This document shows positions 22,571 through 32,640 of a stretch of 64,000 nt of DNA, in pieces. A model generated the notes under the pieces. The model was given only the letters and a program-made list of their open reading frames with translations. It was not told the origin of the DNA and did not search any database. Every line of letters starts with the position of its first letter. The stretch's first letter is position 1. The translations under genes and the position numbers were made by a program. Source of the stretch: Lineus longissimus (Eukaryota; Nemertea; Pilidiophora; Heteronemertea; Lineidae); assembly GCF_910592395.1 (NCBI RefSeq), contig NC_088317.1, positions 4,838,001 to 4,902,000 of the forward strand, in the 5' to 3' direction.

Positions 22571-23855
22571 TACAACGTCGAATGAATAACTCCTGTGGAC
22601 TGCAGTGGTCATTGACCTGTTTAAGCATAGTTCAACCAATTGACATAAAAATGTTCCATGAAGTGTGTCACGGGAGCTACTCGGGCTTCCTTTTCTTCAG
22701 TTCCCCTTCCTGAATATTTAATAAGGGTTCACCATAGTATTCAAAAGGCGCTTTATCATGATTTCGTCAATATGATACTTCGCATGTGGGAGAAGATGAT
22801 CACACCTCAGAGTGATAATAGGGTCATCCCTCGTAGGTTTTGTCCTAAAAGAGATAATCATATGATTGCTAATAACTAATCGAGTAATTAGAGGTTAAGT
22901 GTGCGGTGGGTGGTTCGGCATAAAGATACCAATATCGCCGAGGTCTGGTTTCAAGAAATTGACATGCGGTACGGGTCAGGTATGTATTTATTGCACGATT
23001 ATGCGGCACACTATCTTGCTCGTCGGCCACGTTTTCTTTTTTCTGTCATTTCTGTATTAAGGTATCCCTACCGTGTCTTTCCCTTTGTTATGGTATCTAA
23101 ATCGGATATCGTTTCATTTTCGTCCCTCCTTCCAAGTGATGCCAGTAGAGAAATAACCAGTGGCCCCAAGCTGTCGAGCAAAGGCGAAATTGACAAGCCC
23201 GTTGTAAAAAAGCCAATCAATAGAACGCCTGACCCGGATGCAAAACACAAAATGCGCCTTATTTGGGATATTATGCAGTGTGAACCCGTGGGCTACACCG
23301 AATTCAGACCGGGTGAAGGGCTTCCTTAAAAGCCAAACAGATAGTGGGAAAGAGTTCTTATCAGTAGGTTTGATACTTAGTTATATCATACAGCAGAACA
23401 CAATGAAATCTCAGGTTTACGCGGTTAAGATATGACATTTTTAGAACACCTTGGTGACGCACTTCCGTTCACCCCATTGCTCTGCACCCAGGTTTCCACA
23501 GCTGACCAGATTCCCACCCTTTTTCGATCTCCATCGTGTCACCTTTATCTAATGGGAGTAACGTTTTATTACGCGTTTATTGCGATGGTAAATGTACACC
23601 TGTGTGGTTCTCATGAAGGGCTGAAATTGGCAAGAGCTGAGTCAATATATTTCAAGGTGCTCTCTGTCGACTGCAATGGCTAAAATTGCGGTTTTTTTCA
23701 CAGAAAAGCTGAAGTATGCACATTTTCGTCAAATTAGGCATAAAGCTAAACTACCATGGATACGTTATATTGTATTTTATAATGCTGATAAATTTCCATC
23801 ACTTTGGCAATATGACTGACTTAGCTCCAGCCTTATTTCACTGAACACTACTTTA
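22571..23855. other. Gene-free stretch holding a 142-codon frame
   Basis: The frame at 22901-23329 (+) ends in a charged segment (GEIDKPVVKKPINRTPDPDAKHK) that looks protein-like, but the antisense strand is also open there and no splice sites or family are recognised. The region 22900-23300 has balanced, CpG-containing composition and could be a conserved element instead. A GLI-like GTGGGTGGTT word lies at about 22907. Confidence 0.3.
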
Positions 23856-24265
23856 TGACAATATATTCTCATCGAAAAAGTCGATTGTGAAATCAGCGAA
23901 CCGTAAATGACCGATGCTAATGTATTCACTGTTATTATTAGATCATGAGGGCGCACATGAATCATAACCGCCATGATTACTCACGGTTGCTGCTAAATGC
24001 TGGAACGGCTAGGTAGACGGCATCGCGGCGGCGATAATGACTCGATTTGTGACAAATTATCACCAGTTATGATGTATGATCCGAGCCGCGCTAAAATCGG
24101 GATGAATTTCGGGCAATTTTTCGCGATAATTGGCTCGGTAACGGCTTCTGGTGTAATTAGTTGAAGGCGAACCCCGGTAAACAACGTGGCAAGGCTATTA
24201 ATCAACGTCACGTGACCCGTAGATGATTTCCTTGGCCCTGGGCCAGGTGCATTAATGAATTGGAT
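23856..24265. promoter_or_regulatory. Candidate conserved regulatory block
   Basis: About 400 bp with many CpGs and mixed TAAT/ATTA, CATGATTA and GATAAT words (for example CGGCGGCGATAATGACTCG, GGTGTAATTAGTTG, GGCTATTAATCAACGTCACGTGACC). The composition differs sharply from the flanks. A 116-codon minus frame (23993-24343) crosses it but reads as Ser/Pro/Arg-rich noise. Confidence 0.35.
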
Positions 24266-24838
24266 ATGATGGTTCCGATCCATCTCAGAGTTGCTGGAAA
24301 CTGGCTGAAGATTTTTTTCAGGCAAGAGTGTACATTTCCCCATACATGCTCATCCACCAATAAGATTGGGTAACATTCGAACGTGAAGCTTGTCACCTTT
24401 CAATCTCGTTACCAGGCGTTATTATTCCGTCTTCCGTTTACTGGTTGTGGCCTTGACCTTTCTTGCCGAGGTCGACGACCTTGAGGCAGCAGGACGACAA
24501 ACCTCGGCGATCGGCAGAAAATGGAACAATAGTCGATGTTTTGGCGAAGCGGCGAATCGTAAAATTTTCGTATTTTTGTCAATGGTTCTATGCAACGAAA
24601 AAATGTGAAAACATTTTATGATGATTCGTCGCCTCGACAAAAGATGACGAACTTCTGACATGTTCTGATATACTCTAGTGCCTTTTTTAAAGAGAGACAG
24701 TGAAAACGGAACCTATCAAACATAATTTCAAACAACGTCATCTCAGAATTGATCAATAAATTCGATTCGCTATTTGGGCCAAATATCACTAAATAGACAA
24801 ATCGCTTCAAATTGGTGAACTGATTATATCAATCCGTT
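24266..24838. other. Non-coding stretch, no gene seen
   Basis: Overlapping short frames occur on both strands at 24390-24661. An acceptor-like GATTTTTTTCAG at ~24310-24321 has only 13 open codons after it. Confidence 0.45.
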
Positions 24839-25085
24839 ATCATAGGCATTTACTAGTCTTTCTAATTATCCTCGATCATGAACACTATTAAACTGCACAT
24901 CATATTTATCTCAGGCGCTCTTAATTACCCTGCCGAAACGAACAATAAAAAGAGAAATATTAATTATCCATTATTAATTACAGAATTCGCCGGAAAATTA
25001 TCGCCTGTAGCGGGTTCAGATAGGTAACAATAGAGTTGTTATTAAAAATGCAATATTATCTGTGTAATGCATACCCCGAAGTTGC
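24839..25085. promoter_or_regulatory. Homeodomain-rich candidate enhancer
   Basis: Within about 250 bp there are at least seven ATTA/TAAT cores, including CTAATTATCC, CTTAATTACC, TATTAATTATCC, TATTAATTACAG and AAATTATCGCC. Several TTATC (GATA-type) words overlap the same stretch. This is among the densest homeodomain-type runs in the window. Confidence 0.4.
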
Positions 25086-26520
25086 CTCATATGGTTACAA
25101 TATGAGGCGACGAACAAATAGCTGTGGTTGGCCAGTGGTGGCTTCTCCAGACACTCAGGAATGTCCACGTGACTCCCCCTCACCGTGAGTATGATTGGTT
25201 TAGCTGAGATGGCTACCTTGATAGATCAATTGAGAGCATCTGATTGGAAAACGAGACAGGAAGTTACTTTCTTACGTTTGTGTAGTCTTTTGGCTAGTTC
25301 CTATTGTTATTGTCCGTGTCTCTGATATTTCGATGATGAGTACTTATTATACGCGATATTAAGGGCACACATAAGGCACAGCAACCACTCAACTTAGTGT
25401 GTGAGCTACCTCCGCGATGTTTACTATTGATGAGATGCACGCCTCTGCATGGGATCATGTATACTTAAGCATATTCTCCGAACTTCCTGGGGTTATTGTG
25501 TGAGTCACGAAACATTGAGACTTACTGATACCCGGGGAGAATCTTCTCTAGTGACCATTGCATGGTCGTGTTGTTTGTTTCATGGACATGCCGATGTGTT
25601 CGTGAAATATGGCCTCTTCTTCGACAAGCCATCGTGGTTTTGGTCATCTGGAGTGGTCTAAAGTTACTCCAGTAGTAGTAAAAACGCAACAGGTAACCTT
25701 TGCTTTGAGTTAAGACATATGTAAGGGTAGAGTTTCAGTTGTAGGTATAATTCAGTTTAAATTCATTTCATTACAACAATCTCAAATTCACGAAGACAAT
25801 AAAATTTGATCACCCATTGGTCCTAAAAGAATTGTATCTAGTAAATGAGTATATACTCCATTCAGTACTAATTGACCGACATTCAATAATGACATGTCCA
25901 CTGTACTTTAGGAAAAAGGCAGTCGAATTTCAGGGGTAGGGGTATCAGGGGTGCTTTCAGTGCAAGTCTACATTCCACAACGTTTTGAAGCAAAAAAAAT
26001 CTGCTTCAGAATCTGCATTATGAAGATATTGGAATCAACGTTTCTGCTCAGTAGATTTTGTATCCCTAACTGTACCAACATTATTTCTAACGACTCCAGC
26101 CTACTAAAGCTACGGATGCAAGTTGGCAGTCCAGACGTCATGCTCAGGCCATCAATGTTGGGAAATGCAAGCTTTTGCTCAAACTGGTCCGTGAGATATG
26201 ACTCGATATGTGGACGTCAAGGTGAAACTAATGGTAAGGAAAGATAGACAAGAGATACGATTGTCCGTGGCTGTTTCATAGCAGCCTTTCTCAGTTGTAA
26301 ATCTCTGAGCTGGAAAGATAGCGCGAATAGAGCCATCACAGGGCAGTTAACCCGCACACCATGTGATGTATCTTGGTTATATGGTAATTGGACCTCGGTG
26401 ATCAGCAACATATATAATGTTGGTAATGTCCATGATGCATGGCTAATATGTACCGGTACTGCTTGTCATATCATGGGTTAGTACTTGACTTCATGTTCTA
26501 CAATGTTGTAGAGTCTTTGA
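25086..26520. other. Gene-free stretch
   Basis: No exon or RNA is seen. A 98-codon plus frame (25951-26247) is followed by an ATG|GTAAGG donor-like site but has no acceptor or recognisable product. Confidence 0.45.
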
Positions 26521-26698
26521 GAATAAAATATCTAGTGACACACAGATACATGTACTCTGAGTGTAAAATATCTAGTGACAAACACATACATGTACTCTGA
26601 GTGTAAAATATCTAGTGACAAACACATACATGTACTCTGAGTGTAACATATCTCGTGACAAACACATACATCTACTCTGAGTATGAAATATCTAGTGA
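26521..26698. repeat. 40 bp minisatellite, 4.5 copies
   Basis: Exact 40 bp periodicity from 26521: units of GTGTAAAATATCTAGTGACA plus AACACATACATGTACTCTGA. The two middle copies are identical and the outer ones carry 3-5 changes. The fifth is cut after 18 bp. It looks recent. Confidence 0.95.
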
Positions 26699-26725
26699 GT
26701 TTTATGTGACATAAGATACTTTATA

Positions 26726-26935
26726 TCCAATTGTTTCCTTTGTGCCATGATTTTTGTCTGACACAGCAGTTTTTAGGTCCTATTGTTCTTCTGGTTCCAT
26801 GCGTTATTGTCTGGTATAACAGGTCATATTGTTCTTCTAGTTTTAAAAATTTTGCGTGATATAACAAACGCCAGGTCCTATACTTCCTCTAGTTCCATGG
26901 GATATAGTCTGATACAACAAACTTCAATATCCTAA
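26726..26935. repeat. Older ~50 bp tandem repeat, 4 copies
   Basis: Copies of an AGGTCCTATTGTTCTTCTGG-like segment plus a GTCTGATATAACA-like segment start near 26728, 26775, 26821 and 26873. They are diverged and of unequal length (46-53 bp). The array lies 28 bp after the 40 bp minisatellite but is unrelated in sequence. Confidence 0.6.
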
Positions 26936-27477
26936 TAGTATTTTCTTGGGCACGTCATTCGTTTTTGCCAAGGGCCAACTAGGAACAGATCATACCACTG
27001 CCTGCATCCCCTTTTCCAGCCTCATGAGACCCATGCAATATGAATCTAAGTGTTTGGTAATTGACAAATAAAGAACTTGTATAATAGGTTCGCTCTCGAA
27101 AGGATTCTGAACCAGTGCATGATGAGTGCATTGTCATTCTTCTCATATGCTTTCTATATCAATGCAATAAACTATCGGCCAGGCTGGCGCTTATGGGAAA
27201 TCCATGCTAAGGACATTATATTACGAACAAATGATGAATAAAGTATAATGAATAATTACCTATGTATATGTACACAGCATTCTTCTGATATACAAAAGAC
27301 TCCAATATATTCTCACTGAGTATTGTAAGGGGGAAAGCAGCCCAATTGTTAACCATATTGCCTGGCGTACTTAAATGTTTCTCTGCCAAGTGTTCAGTAC
27401 AACACTAGCAACCTTCCAAAGGGAAAGTCAGACGTATAACGAAGAACAAGTTATTTTTCCAAACTGTTCGTTTGCAG
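26936..27477. other. Non-coding stretch, no gene seen
   Basis: AT-rich sequence ending in a pyrimidine-rich tract and CAG at 27475-27477. No other feature is supported. Confidence 0.5.
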
Positions 27478-27564
27478 GAAGGATTCGTTGCTGAACGACC
27501 AACCAAAGTTGTCATGGACCTACTGGACGACGTCGTCACCCATCTGTGTCTGTTGAGAGGTTGA
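27478..27564 (+). CDS. Possible short terminal exon, unrecognised
   Basis: An acceptor (TTATTTTTCCAAACTGTTCG then TTTGCAG, ending at 27477) precedes 28 codons ending in TGA at 27562-27564. First codon positions are strongly G/A-rich and the product has an alternating hydrophobic-acidic stretch (VVMDLLDDVVTHL) that could form a helix. An AATAAA lies at 27884-27889, about 320 nt downstream. The exon is too short to exclude chance, and no upstream partner was found. Confidence 0.2.
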   Translation, partial: EGFVAERPTKVVMDLLDDVVTHLCLLRG

Positions 27565-28022
27565 AGACTTCGCTCGCTATGGATGTGCTGTTTACTTGCT
27601 CAACATATCTTATTACCATTTGCAATCAGAAAGACAATGAACGCGTCTTCGAACTCTTACCAAAAGCAATGGATAACCTCAAATGGATAACTCTCCTCAT
27701 TTGCTAACTGGTTTCTTGTTACGTTGGATGTAAACGCCGTAACTGTCTCACCGTCCTGGAGCCGCCGTTCCGCTCCTCCTCTAATCGGGTTTCGGGTGAG
27801 GTGGTTGATGTAAACCCACTCTGGGTTGTTCTGTATAGGACTTGATTCTGTGGTCAAAAACAACTTTGCATATAGTTCTTAACAATAAACTGACTCGAAT
27901 GGAGGAACGGGCATTGGTGCATTGGGCCTTGATTTCGTTTCAAAATCGAATGGCATGATGGTGGATATTCCGATATTGCACTGAGATGCGTTATGTGACC
28001 TCAAGTATCAGATCTCATCCCG
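27565..28022. other. Non-coding stretch, possible 3' UTR
   Basis: It holds an AATAAA at 27884-27889. A 68-codon minus-strand frame at 27657-27863 is unsupported. Confidence 0.4.
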
Positions 28023-28080
28023 GCGTTCTGGTTGTCACTATGTCCTAGAGGCATTCTGGTTGTGACTTTGTCCTTTTTGG
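28023..28080. repeat. Two-copy ~29 bp tandem repeat
   Basis: GCGTTCTGGTTGTCACTATGTCCT is followed by GCATTCTGGTTGTGACTTTGTCCT about 29 bp later. Confidence 0.7.
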
Positions 28081-28119
28081 GATTGCATCACAAAGGAATA
28101 GTTGAAAGGAACAGGAAGA

Positions 28120-28141
28120 TGCAATGTGGGTGTCCATTGCA
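28120..28141. promoter_or_regulatory. TGCAATG/CATTGCA dyad
   Basis: TGCAATG at 28120-28126 and its exact reverse complement CATTGCA at 28135-28141 are separated by 8 bp. The arms resemble Sox or C/EBP half-sites. It lies 22 bp from the inverted octamer pair. Confidence 0.35.
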
Positions 28142-28163
28142 CAGCCCAAAGAGCTGACTGAAA

Positions 28164-28192
28164 ATGCAAATGAGGTAGAGAAATATTTGCAT
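28164..28192. promoter_or_regulatory. Inverted pair of perfect POU octamers
   Basis: ATGCAAAT at 28164-28171 and ATTTGCAT at 28185-28192 face each other across 13 bp. Each is a full match to the established octamer. The pair begins 22 bp after another dyad (28120-28141). Confidence 0.45.
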
Positions 28193-28639
28193 AGCGGAAT
28201 AAGAATACTGTTGGGGACTTTGAAAGTCGCAGGTCAAGCTTGCAGCTGATTTATATAAAGCTAAGCATATCAACGGGAGAAGAGAAGCTTTCAGGTTATT
28301 GGTGGTCAAATATGTACATTGTATTCAAGATGTATATTTACACGTCATGTATAATTGCAGTCGAAAGAATATCATTCACATTCTAGAATCATCCAATATG
28401 ACCTTTAGCCATAACATCACGCCTAGGATGTCTATCCATTTAAACTAGAAATCCAATATTTCCTTTTATCATCATCTTTATTTGAGTCAGACAGTAACAA
28501 AAACGATAGAACTAGTAACAGCCTTCAGCAAAACCAAGGCATTTTCATTCCATTACGCAGGTAAGCCAGCGAGTGACGAAACTATTAAGGAGTCTCTAGA
28601 TGTATTGGATAACGTGTTAAGAGGGAATTTATTCAATTT
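28193..28639. other. Non-coding stretch, nothing further
   Basis: AT-rich sequence. A CAG|GTAAGC donor-like site lies near 28560 with no open exon before it. Confidence 0.45.
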
Positions 28640-28960
28640 AAAACAAAGCTGGATGGGGTAGCTCATTAATGTGGATTGTGTTCATTAGGGAGATAATTTG
28701 AGAGGTGATGTTGAGAGATAGGCGGTTGCTGCAGCGAGCCCCCGGGCTGGTCGCTGCGACTGACGGCTGATGATAAGTCAGGACTGGGGACTCCGATCCC
28801 CCGCCGTCACCAAGTGGATTAAACGATCACAGATAGCAGGATGACGGCTGTCGCCCGCCAGGTAAGCAGTATCTGCGCTCGCCAGATTCGCCGAGTCGTA
28901 CTCTTTGATAATTAACCGGAGCCACTGGTCCGTAATTGAGCAGGTTTCCTAATTTCCTAA
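28640..28960. promoter_or_regulatory. Candidate conserved block with GC hairpin
   Basis: A GC/CpG-rich block lies between AT-rich flanks. GCAGCGA (28731-28737) pairs with TCGCTGC (28751-28757), and GCCC/GGGC pairs inside them, giving a compact stem-loop. The word GACGGCTG occurs twice (about 28763 and 28844), and CGTAATTG and TTGATAATTAACC homeodomain-type words follow. A CAG|GTAAGC donor match lies at about 28860. Enhancer or structured RNA are both possible. Confidence 0.35.
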
Positions 28961-29929
28961 TTTCGGTATCGGGACTTTGGGTGCGGGTCTCATCACGAAA
29001 TCCCTAAACCATCAGACAACGAATTGACCTTGCGAGCAAATGTCTCCGTGGTGTTGCCAGACAGACTCAACTTAAATGGTGAACAATTTCGATTTGGTTC
29101 CACGATCGTTTATGTCTGTACTCTTCGTGACGAAAAAAATTTCGATCTTGACCATCCTGGTATAAGCAGTGGTTATTGAAAACTCGGCGTTAGTCACGAG
29201 AGTCAGGTTTTTTTACTTCTTACTGTACAACAAAGCTTCTGTGCTGTAGTAATTAAGATGTTCCCAGTGCACATTACCAAGGACTGCAAGGCCCAAATTA
29301 CGGAAATGTACTATCGTGGCACTGAGAAACCAATGTATTTGGAAACCATCATGCTTTAACGACGATGGCACGCCAGGTTCTCTGACAAGCTCCTCCCACT
29401 TGCATGAGAGAAGGTATACGCGGAAAAGAAAACAACCGATCCCTGCGAAGACTGACGCGAGATAAAACGCTTTGCTGCCCTGTTGCGAAGGTACCACACT
29501 GCCTATACATGTACTTACTTACAATATGGATCCCTGGCCATTTTAACCTTAACTCAACATGTAGGTTAAGTTTTGGAAGTAGACGTTGGGTCAAGTGGGC
29601 CGGGTAGTTAAGTTGACAGAACACATATTGGCGCTGTAAAGCGCAATGTTTGTCTTTACCAAATGAATAACTAAGTGGTGTGGCTGTAGGTGGAACCATT
29701 GCCAGGTAGTGTTAGTCAAAAAGGGAGCTTGGAATCTTTGCCGAATTTGAAGACGATATGGAAAAAAGGCTTTTTGAGGAAAGTGTTGCATGGCATATAC
29801 TAGGTTCTACGTTTTCTCCTCGACCGTGTCGTGCAAAAATGGGCCAATGTCTCTATGAGCTGAATAACCTTCGGCAGCCACAACATCCCCGATGGCGATG
29901 CATCCCGAGGGGTAGTGAACCTATATCTC
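28961..29929. other. Gene-free stretch with overlapping open frames
   Basis: Frames of 94, 116, 67 and 66 codons overlap on both strands at 29213-29791. None shows coding bias or a domain. The flanking sequence is otherwise plain. Confidence 0.45.
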
Positions 29930-30184
29930 AACCGATATCACCGTGGTCCACAAGTTGCAAAAATAAATCAATCGACCCTATTATTTTGTAACCGTGCGGC
30001 ATAGAAGCCGTGTTGTAGTTCTAAATGAAACGTCCTTCGAAGGTTTTTCTCCCGACAACGTTGTACAGTAGGCCTACAATACTACTGATCATCACCATGG
30101 CATACCGGTTGCAAAAAGCCATAAACCCTTTATATTTTGTAACCATGCGGCCTAGAAGCCGTGCAATAGCTTTGGGCAGGGCTC
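29930..30184. repeat. Tandem duplication, 154 bp period
   Basis: GTTGCAAAAATAAATCAAT at 29954 recurs as GTTGCAAAAAGCCATAAAC at 30108. Both run into TATTTTGTAACC-TGCGGC-TAGAAGCCGTG. About 100 bp aligns at roughly 75% identity. Confidence 0.7.
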
Positions 30185-30305
30185 CGACACGATCTGGGAT
30201 GAGTCCCGTAGCGATCCGCTCGGTCCCCGAACCCTGATCTACCGCCCGCGGCGGACGCCTATCGGAGCGCGTCATACACCTGTTCGCCCGCCCGGCGACC
30301 GTCAG
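30182..30305. promoter_or_regulatory. Small CpG-dense island
   Basis: About 20 CpGs in 125 bp, including ACCGCCCGCGGCGGACGCC and TTCGCCCGCCCGGCGACCG. A CCGCGG palindrome lies inside. It contrasts strongly with the AT-rich flanks. It may be a conserved element or an unmethylated regulatory patch. No promoter elements or first exon are evident. Confidence 0.35.
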
Positions 30306-30405
30306 AACAATACGATGAGTTCGCAACAAGTGCCTACCATTCTTCTCCGCCAAATTACTAACAGAAATTGCCCCCGGGTCACATAGAGCACTTTAAGACA
30401 ATTAG

Positions 30406-30505
30406 CTACAATTTGCATACTTGAGAATTGCTTTCAGGATCAACAGAGTTGTCCTTTGTGAGTGCGATATGATAGTTGCATACTTAATTGCTATCTGAAT
30501 ACGAT
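30406..30505. repeat. Two-copy ~65 bp tandem repeat with octamer
   Basis: CAATTTGCATACTTGAGAATTGC near 30410 recurs as TAGTTGCATACTTAATTGC near 30474. The first copy keeps a perfect ATTTGCAT octamer (30411-30418). Confidence 0.5.
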
Positions 30506-30814
30506 TTGCTACCACAAAGTTCAGTAATATCCACTGTCTTAATTCACGACACAACAGTTGTGCCATCAACTCAGGTTGGCTCTTGTTCTGCGATGTGCTT
30601 GTTGGCTGATATCGTATAAAATGGAAGTACATCTAACACTACAGTTGGTCCAGAACATACTTTCTGACATACAGTATTATCAGACAGGCAAAATCGACGA
30701 CCATCCTAGCGATTGAAAATTCTCAAACTGATTTGTCTCAAAAGCGACAGAAGTGGATTCATGACTTCAGCAAAACGTCTGTGAAATAAAATCCTTTCTA
30801 CCGGAGAGCATCAC
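30506..30814. other. Non-coding stretch, nothing notable
   Basis: No gene, RNA or repeat is seen. Confidence 0.5.
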
Positions 30815-31215
30815 CCGATACATCCTATTCCAATGGCCAACTCCTCGAGTTCGCGGATCACCGCGTCAAACTGTCATAACGAGACGGGTAATAAAACTAT
30901 TTGCAAAATGGCCAGGTCGATTTAATCATTTTTCTCTTATCCCCGAGACACTAATAACAAATGCAAAGCCGCTCGTAACACGACAGTGGCAGGGATGTGC
31001 GACTTAGGGAGACCTCGCAACCATCGCGGTCATTAAACCCTTAATATGCGCCGGCACGACCAGAGATTTACCCAACATCTCTCTCGGTGATATTAAAACA
31101 AAACAAGATGATCTGAAATTAATTAAATGCACAACCGAATTACTGTTCAGCATCGAGGGACAAATCGTTCGGTGAGTGATTATGGGAGACATTGTCCCAG
31201 TCACTCAAGTTGCGT
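30815..31215. promoter_or_regulatory. Candidate conserved regulatory block
   Basis: It has alternating CpG-rich and TAAT-rich words: CGATTTAATCATTTTTC, CACTAATAACAAATGCAAAGC (Sox-like next to POU-like), CATTAAACCCTTAATATGCGCC and GAAATTAATTAAATGC. Composition and motif mix resemble an enhancer. Confidence 0.35.
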
Positions 31216-31750
31216 GTGTGGAATTGCTGGCAAGGGGGTTTTACGAATCTATGGGTTGTTTGGTTGTAGCGCGGGATAAATCATTGCTGTTGACATCTCG
31301 TTACGGGTCGTACATGGTACATATCAGCGTACGTCACTGTGTGTCTGGCGACTCATCATGCAGCCCATTGATGAGTCTGTCAACAATATTCGAGGTATGA
31401 ATTGACTTTCACTTTACAGATGTTTACAGTCATATACAGGGTGTCTCGGAAAACGATTATCCGATTTGGTTCGGTTTGGTATATAATCACGTTTCTTTCC
31501 TTTTGCCGAGCTTCTCTTAAAATGTCGCTTAAAATCTCCTTTTTTAATATTGCACTTGAAGTCACCTTTACCTCTAACTTGGTTCGAACTTACACCATAT
31601 TTCGTTGGGCTTGATAGAGGCACTCCCATGCCCCAGCGTGCCTGTGTGGTGACCGGCGATAATGACAGTTGGTACAGACCCTGGGCAGTAGAAGCCACAG
31701 TCATAGGACCGAATATCAACAATACCTCAGAGATTAAGTGTTAACCATAG
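31216..31750. other. Stretch with overlapping open frames, no gene seen
   Basis: Five 60-100 codon frames overlap on both strands at 31176-31744. This is expected where stops happen to be rare; none has a recognisable domain. Confidence 0.4.
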
Positions 31751-31972
31751 GTACCACTATTTTGGCAAGAACTTGAAAACCTTAAACGAACAGAACTTCC
31801 TCAAACTGATCTCTGGAAAACAAAGAACAAACTCCCAAAACATTGGCATACACCTCGTTTTGAAAGAGTTTTAGATGCTTTACTATTTCAAGTTCGAGTC
31901 AATGGTGCCTATGGTCAATCCTTAAAACGTAAAACAAAATTGCCCTCAGGATACTCTATCCTACATGTATGA
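31751..31972 (+). pseudogene. Coding-like open frame, unidentified
   Basis: The frame is open from the TAG at 31748-31750 to TGA at 31970-31972, 73 codons without an ATG near the start. The product is basic and rich in Leu, Lys and Trp (segments LWKTKNKLPKHWHTPRFERV and LLFQVRVNGAYGQSLKRK), which reads more like a real protein than its neighbours. I do not recognise it. A weak acceptor-like CCATAG precedes it. It could be an exon, a transposon relic or chance. Confidence 0.2.
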
Positions 31973-32374
31973 AGGATTTTCCTACCATACCGGCAGCTTG
32001 CCGCTTATTCCATCCAATTGTAATGTTCGTTTCCAATTGTTCACTGTCGTTGTACATGCATAATACATGCGGCAGATATGTCAGACTCCTTTGAACATAA
32101 TATTCCCACCATTCCCCCACTCAAGATGCATAATCATCGCCTTTACTTGTCTTGGAAACACATTCATGAATAGTCGTTTTGAATGTTATTCATCTCAAAA
32201 AGCCATTTATACTAATCAAGGCTGCTTCATTACCTTCCGTTGGAGTTGGTCGTTAGCGGCTGATAGCAGCGGTAGTGTGGTGATGCATGCTGACCCTGAG
32301 GCACAGAGTGGAAGCTTTGCTCGCTTAGTAAGTTGTAGACTCTACTTTCACCATGATACCAAGATGTTTCCATT
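31973..32374. other. Non-coding stretch, no gene seen
   Basis: A 104-codon plus frame (32067-32381) lacks coding character. Nothing else is seen. Confidence 0.45.
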
Positions 32375-32640
32375 GGTATAGGCTTCCCTGATGTGTGTTG
32401 TACGTTGGCACATTCTTTCGTGATGAACTCACCCTGTTTGGTCTTTAGTCACTGAAGAAGCAATGACGTACCAAGCGAACTCTGAGGCATTCAGCAAAGC
32501 CTTGGTCGCCTTTTAAAAAGATGCAGCCTATAAATTGCATTTTGTTACCTATCCGTTTCTGAGGATCGTTCATATATTTGGGGTAGGCTCTCACGATTGG
32601 CGTTGTAAGTGCTTTGCACATTCTTTGGTGACGATCATCC
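32375..32640. repeat. Diverged duplication, 209 bp period
   Basis: A TGGTATAGGCT-to-GCACATTCTTTCGTGATGA segment at 32375-32427 recurs as TGGGGTAGGCT-to-GCACATTCTTTGGTGACGA at 32580-32636. Confidence 0.55.

Noticed and set aside
22901-23329. 142-codon open frame with a charged C-terminal part
   Set aside because: The antisense strand is open over much of the same stretch and no acceptor, donor or family is visible.
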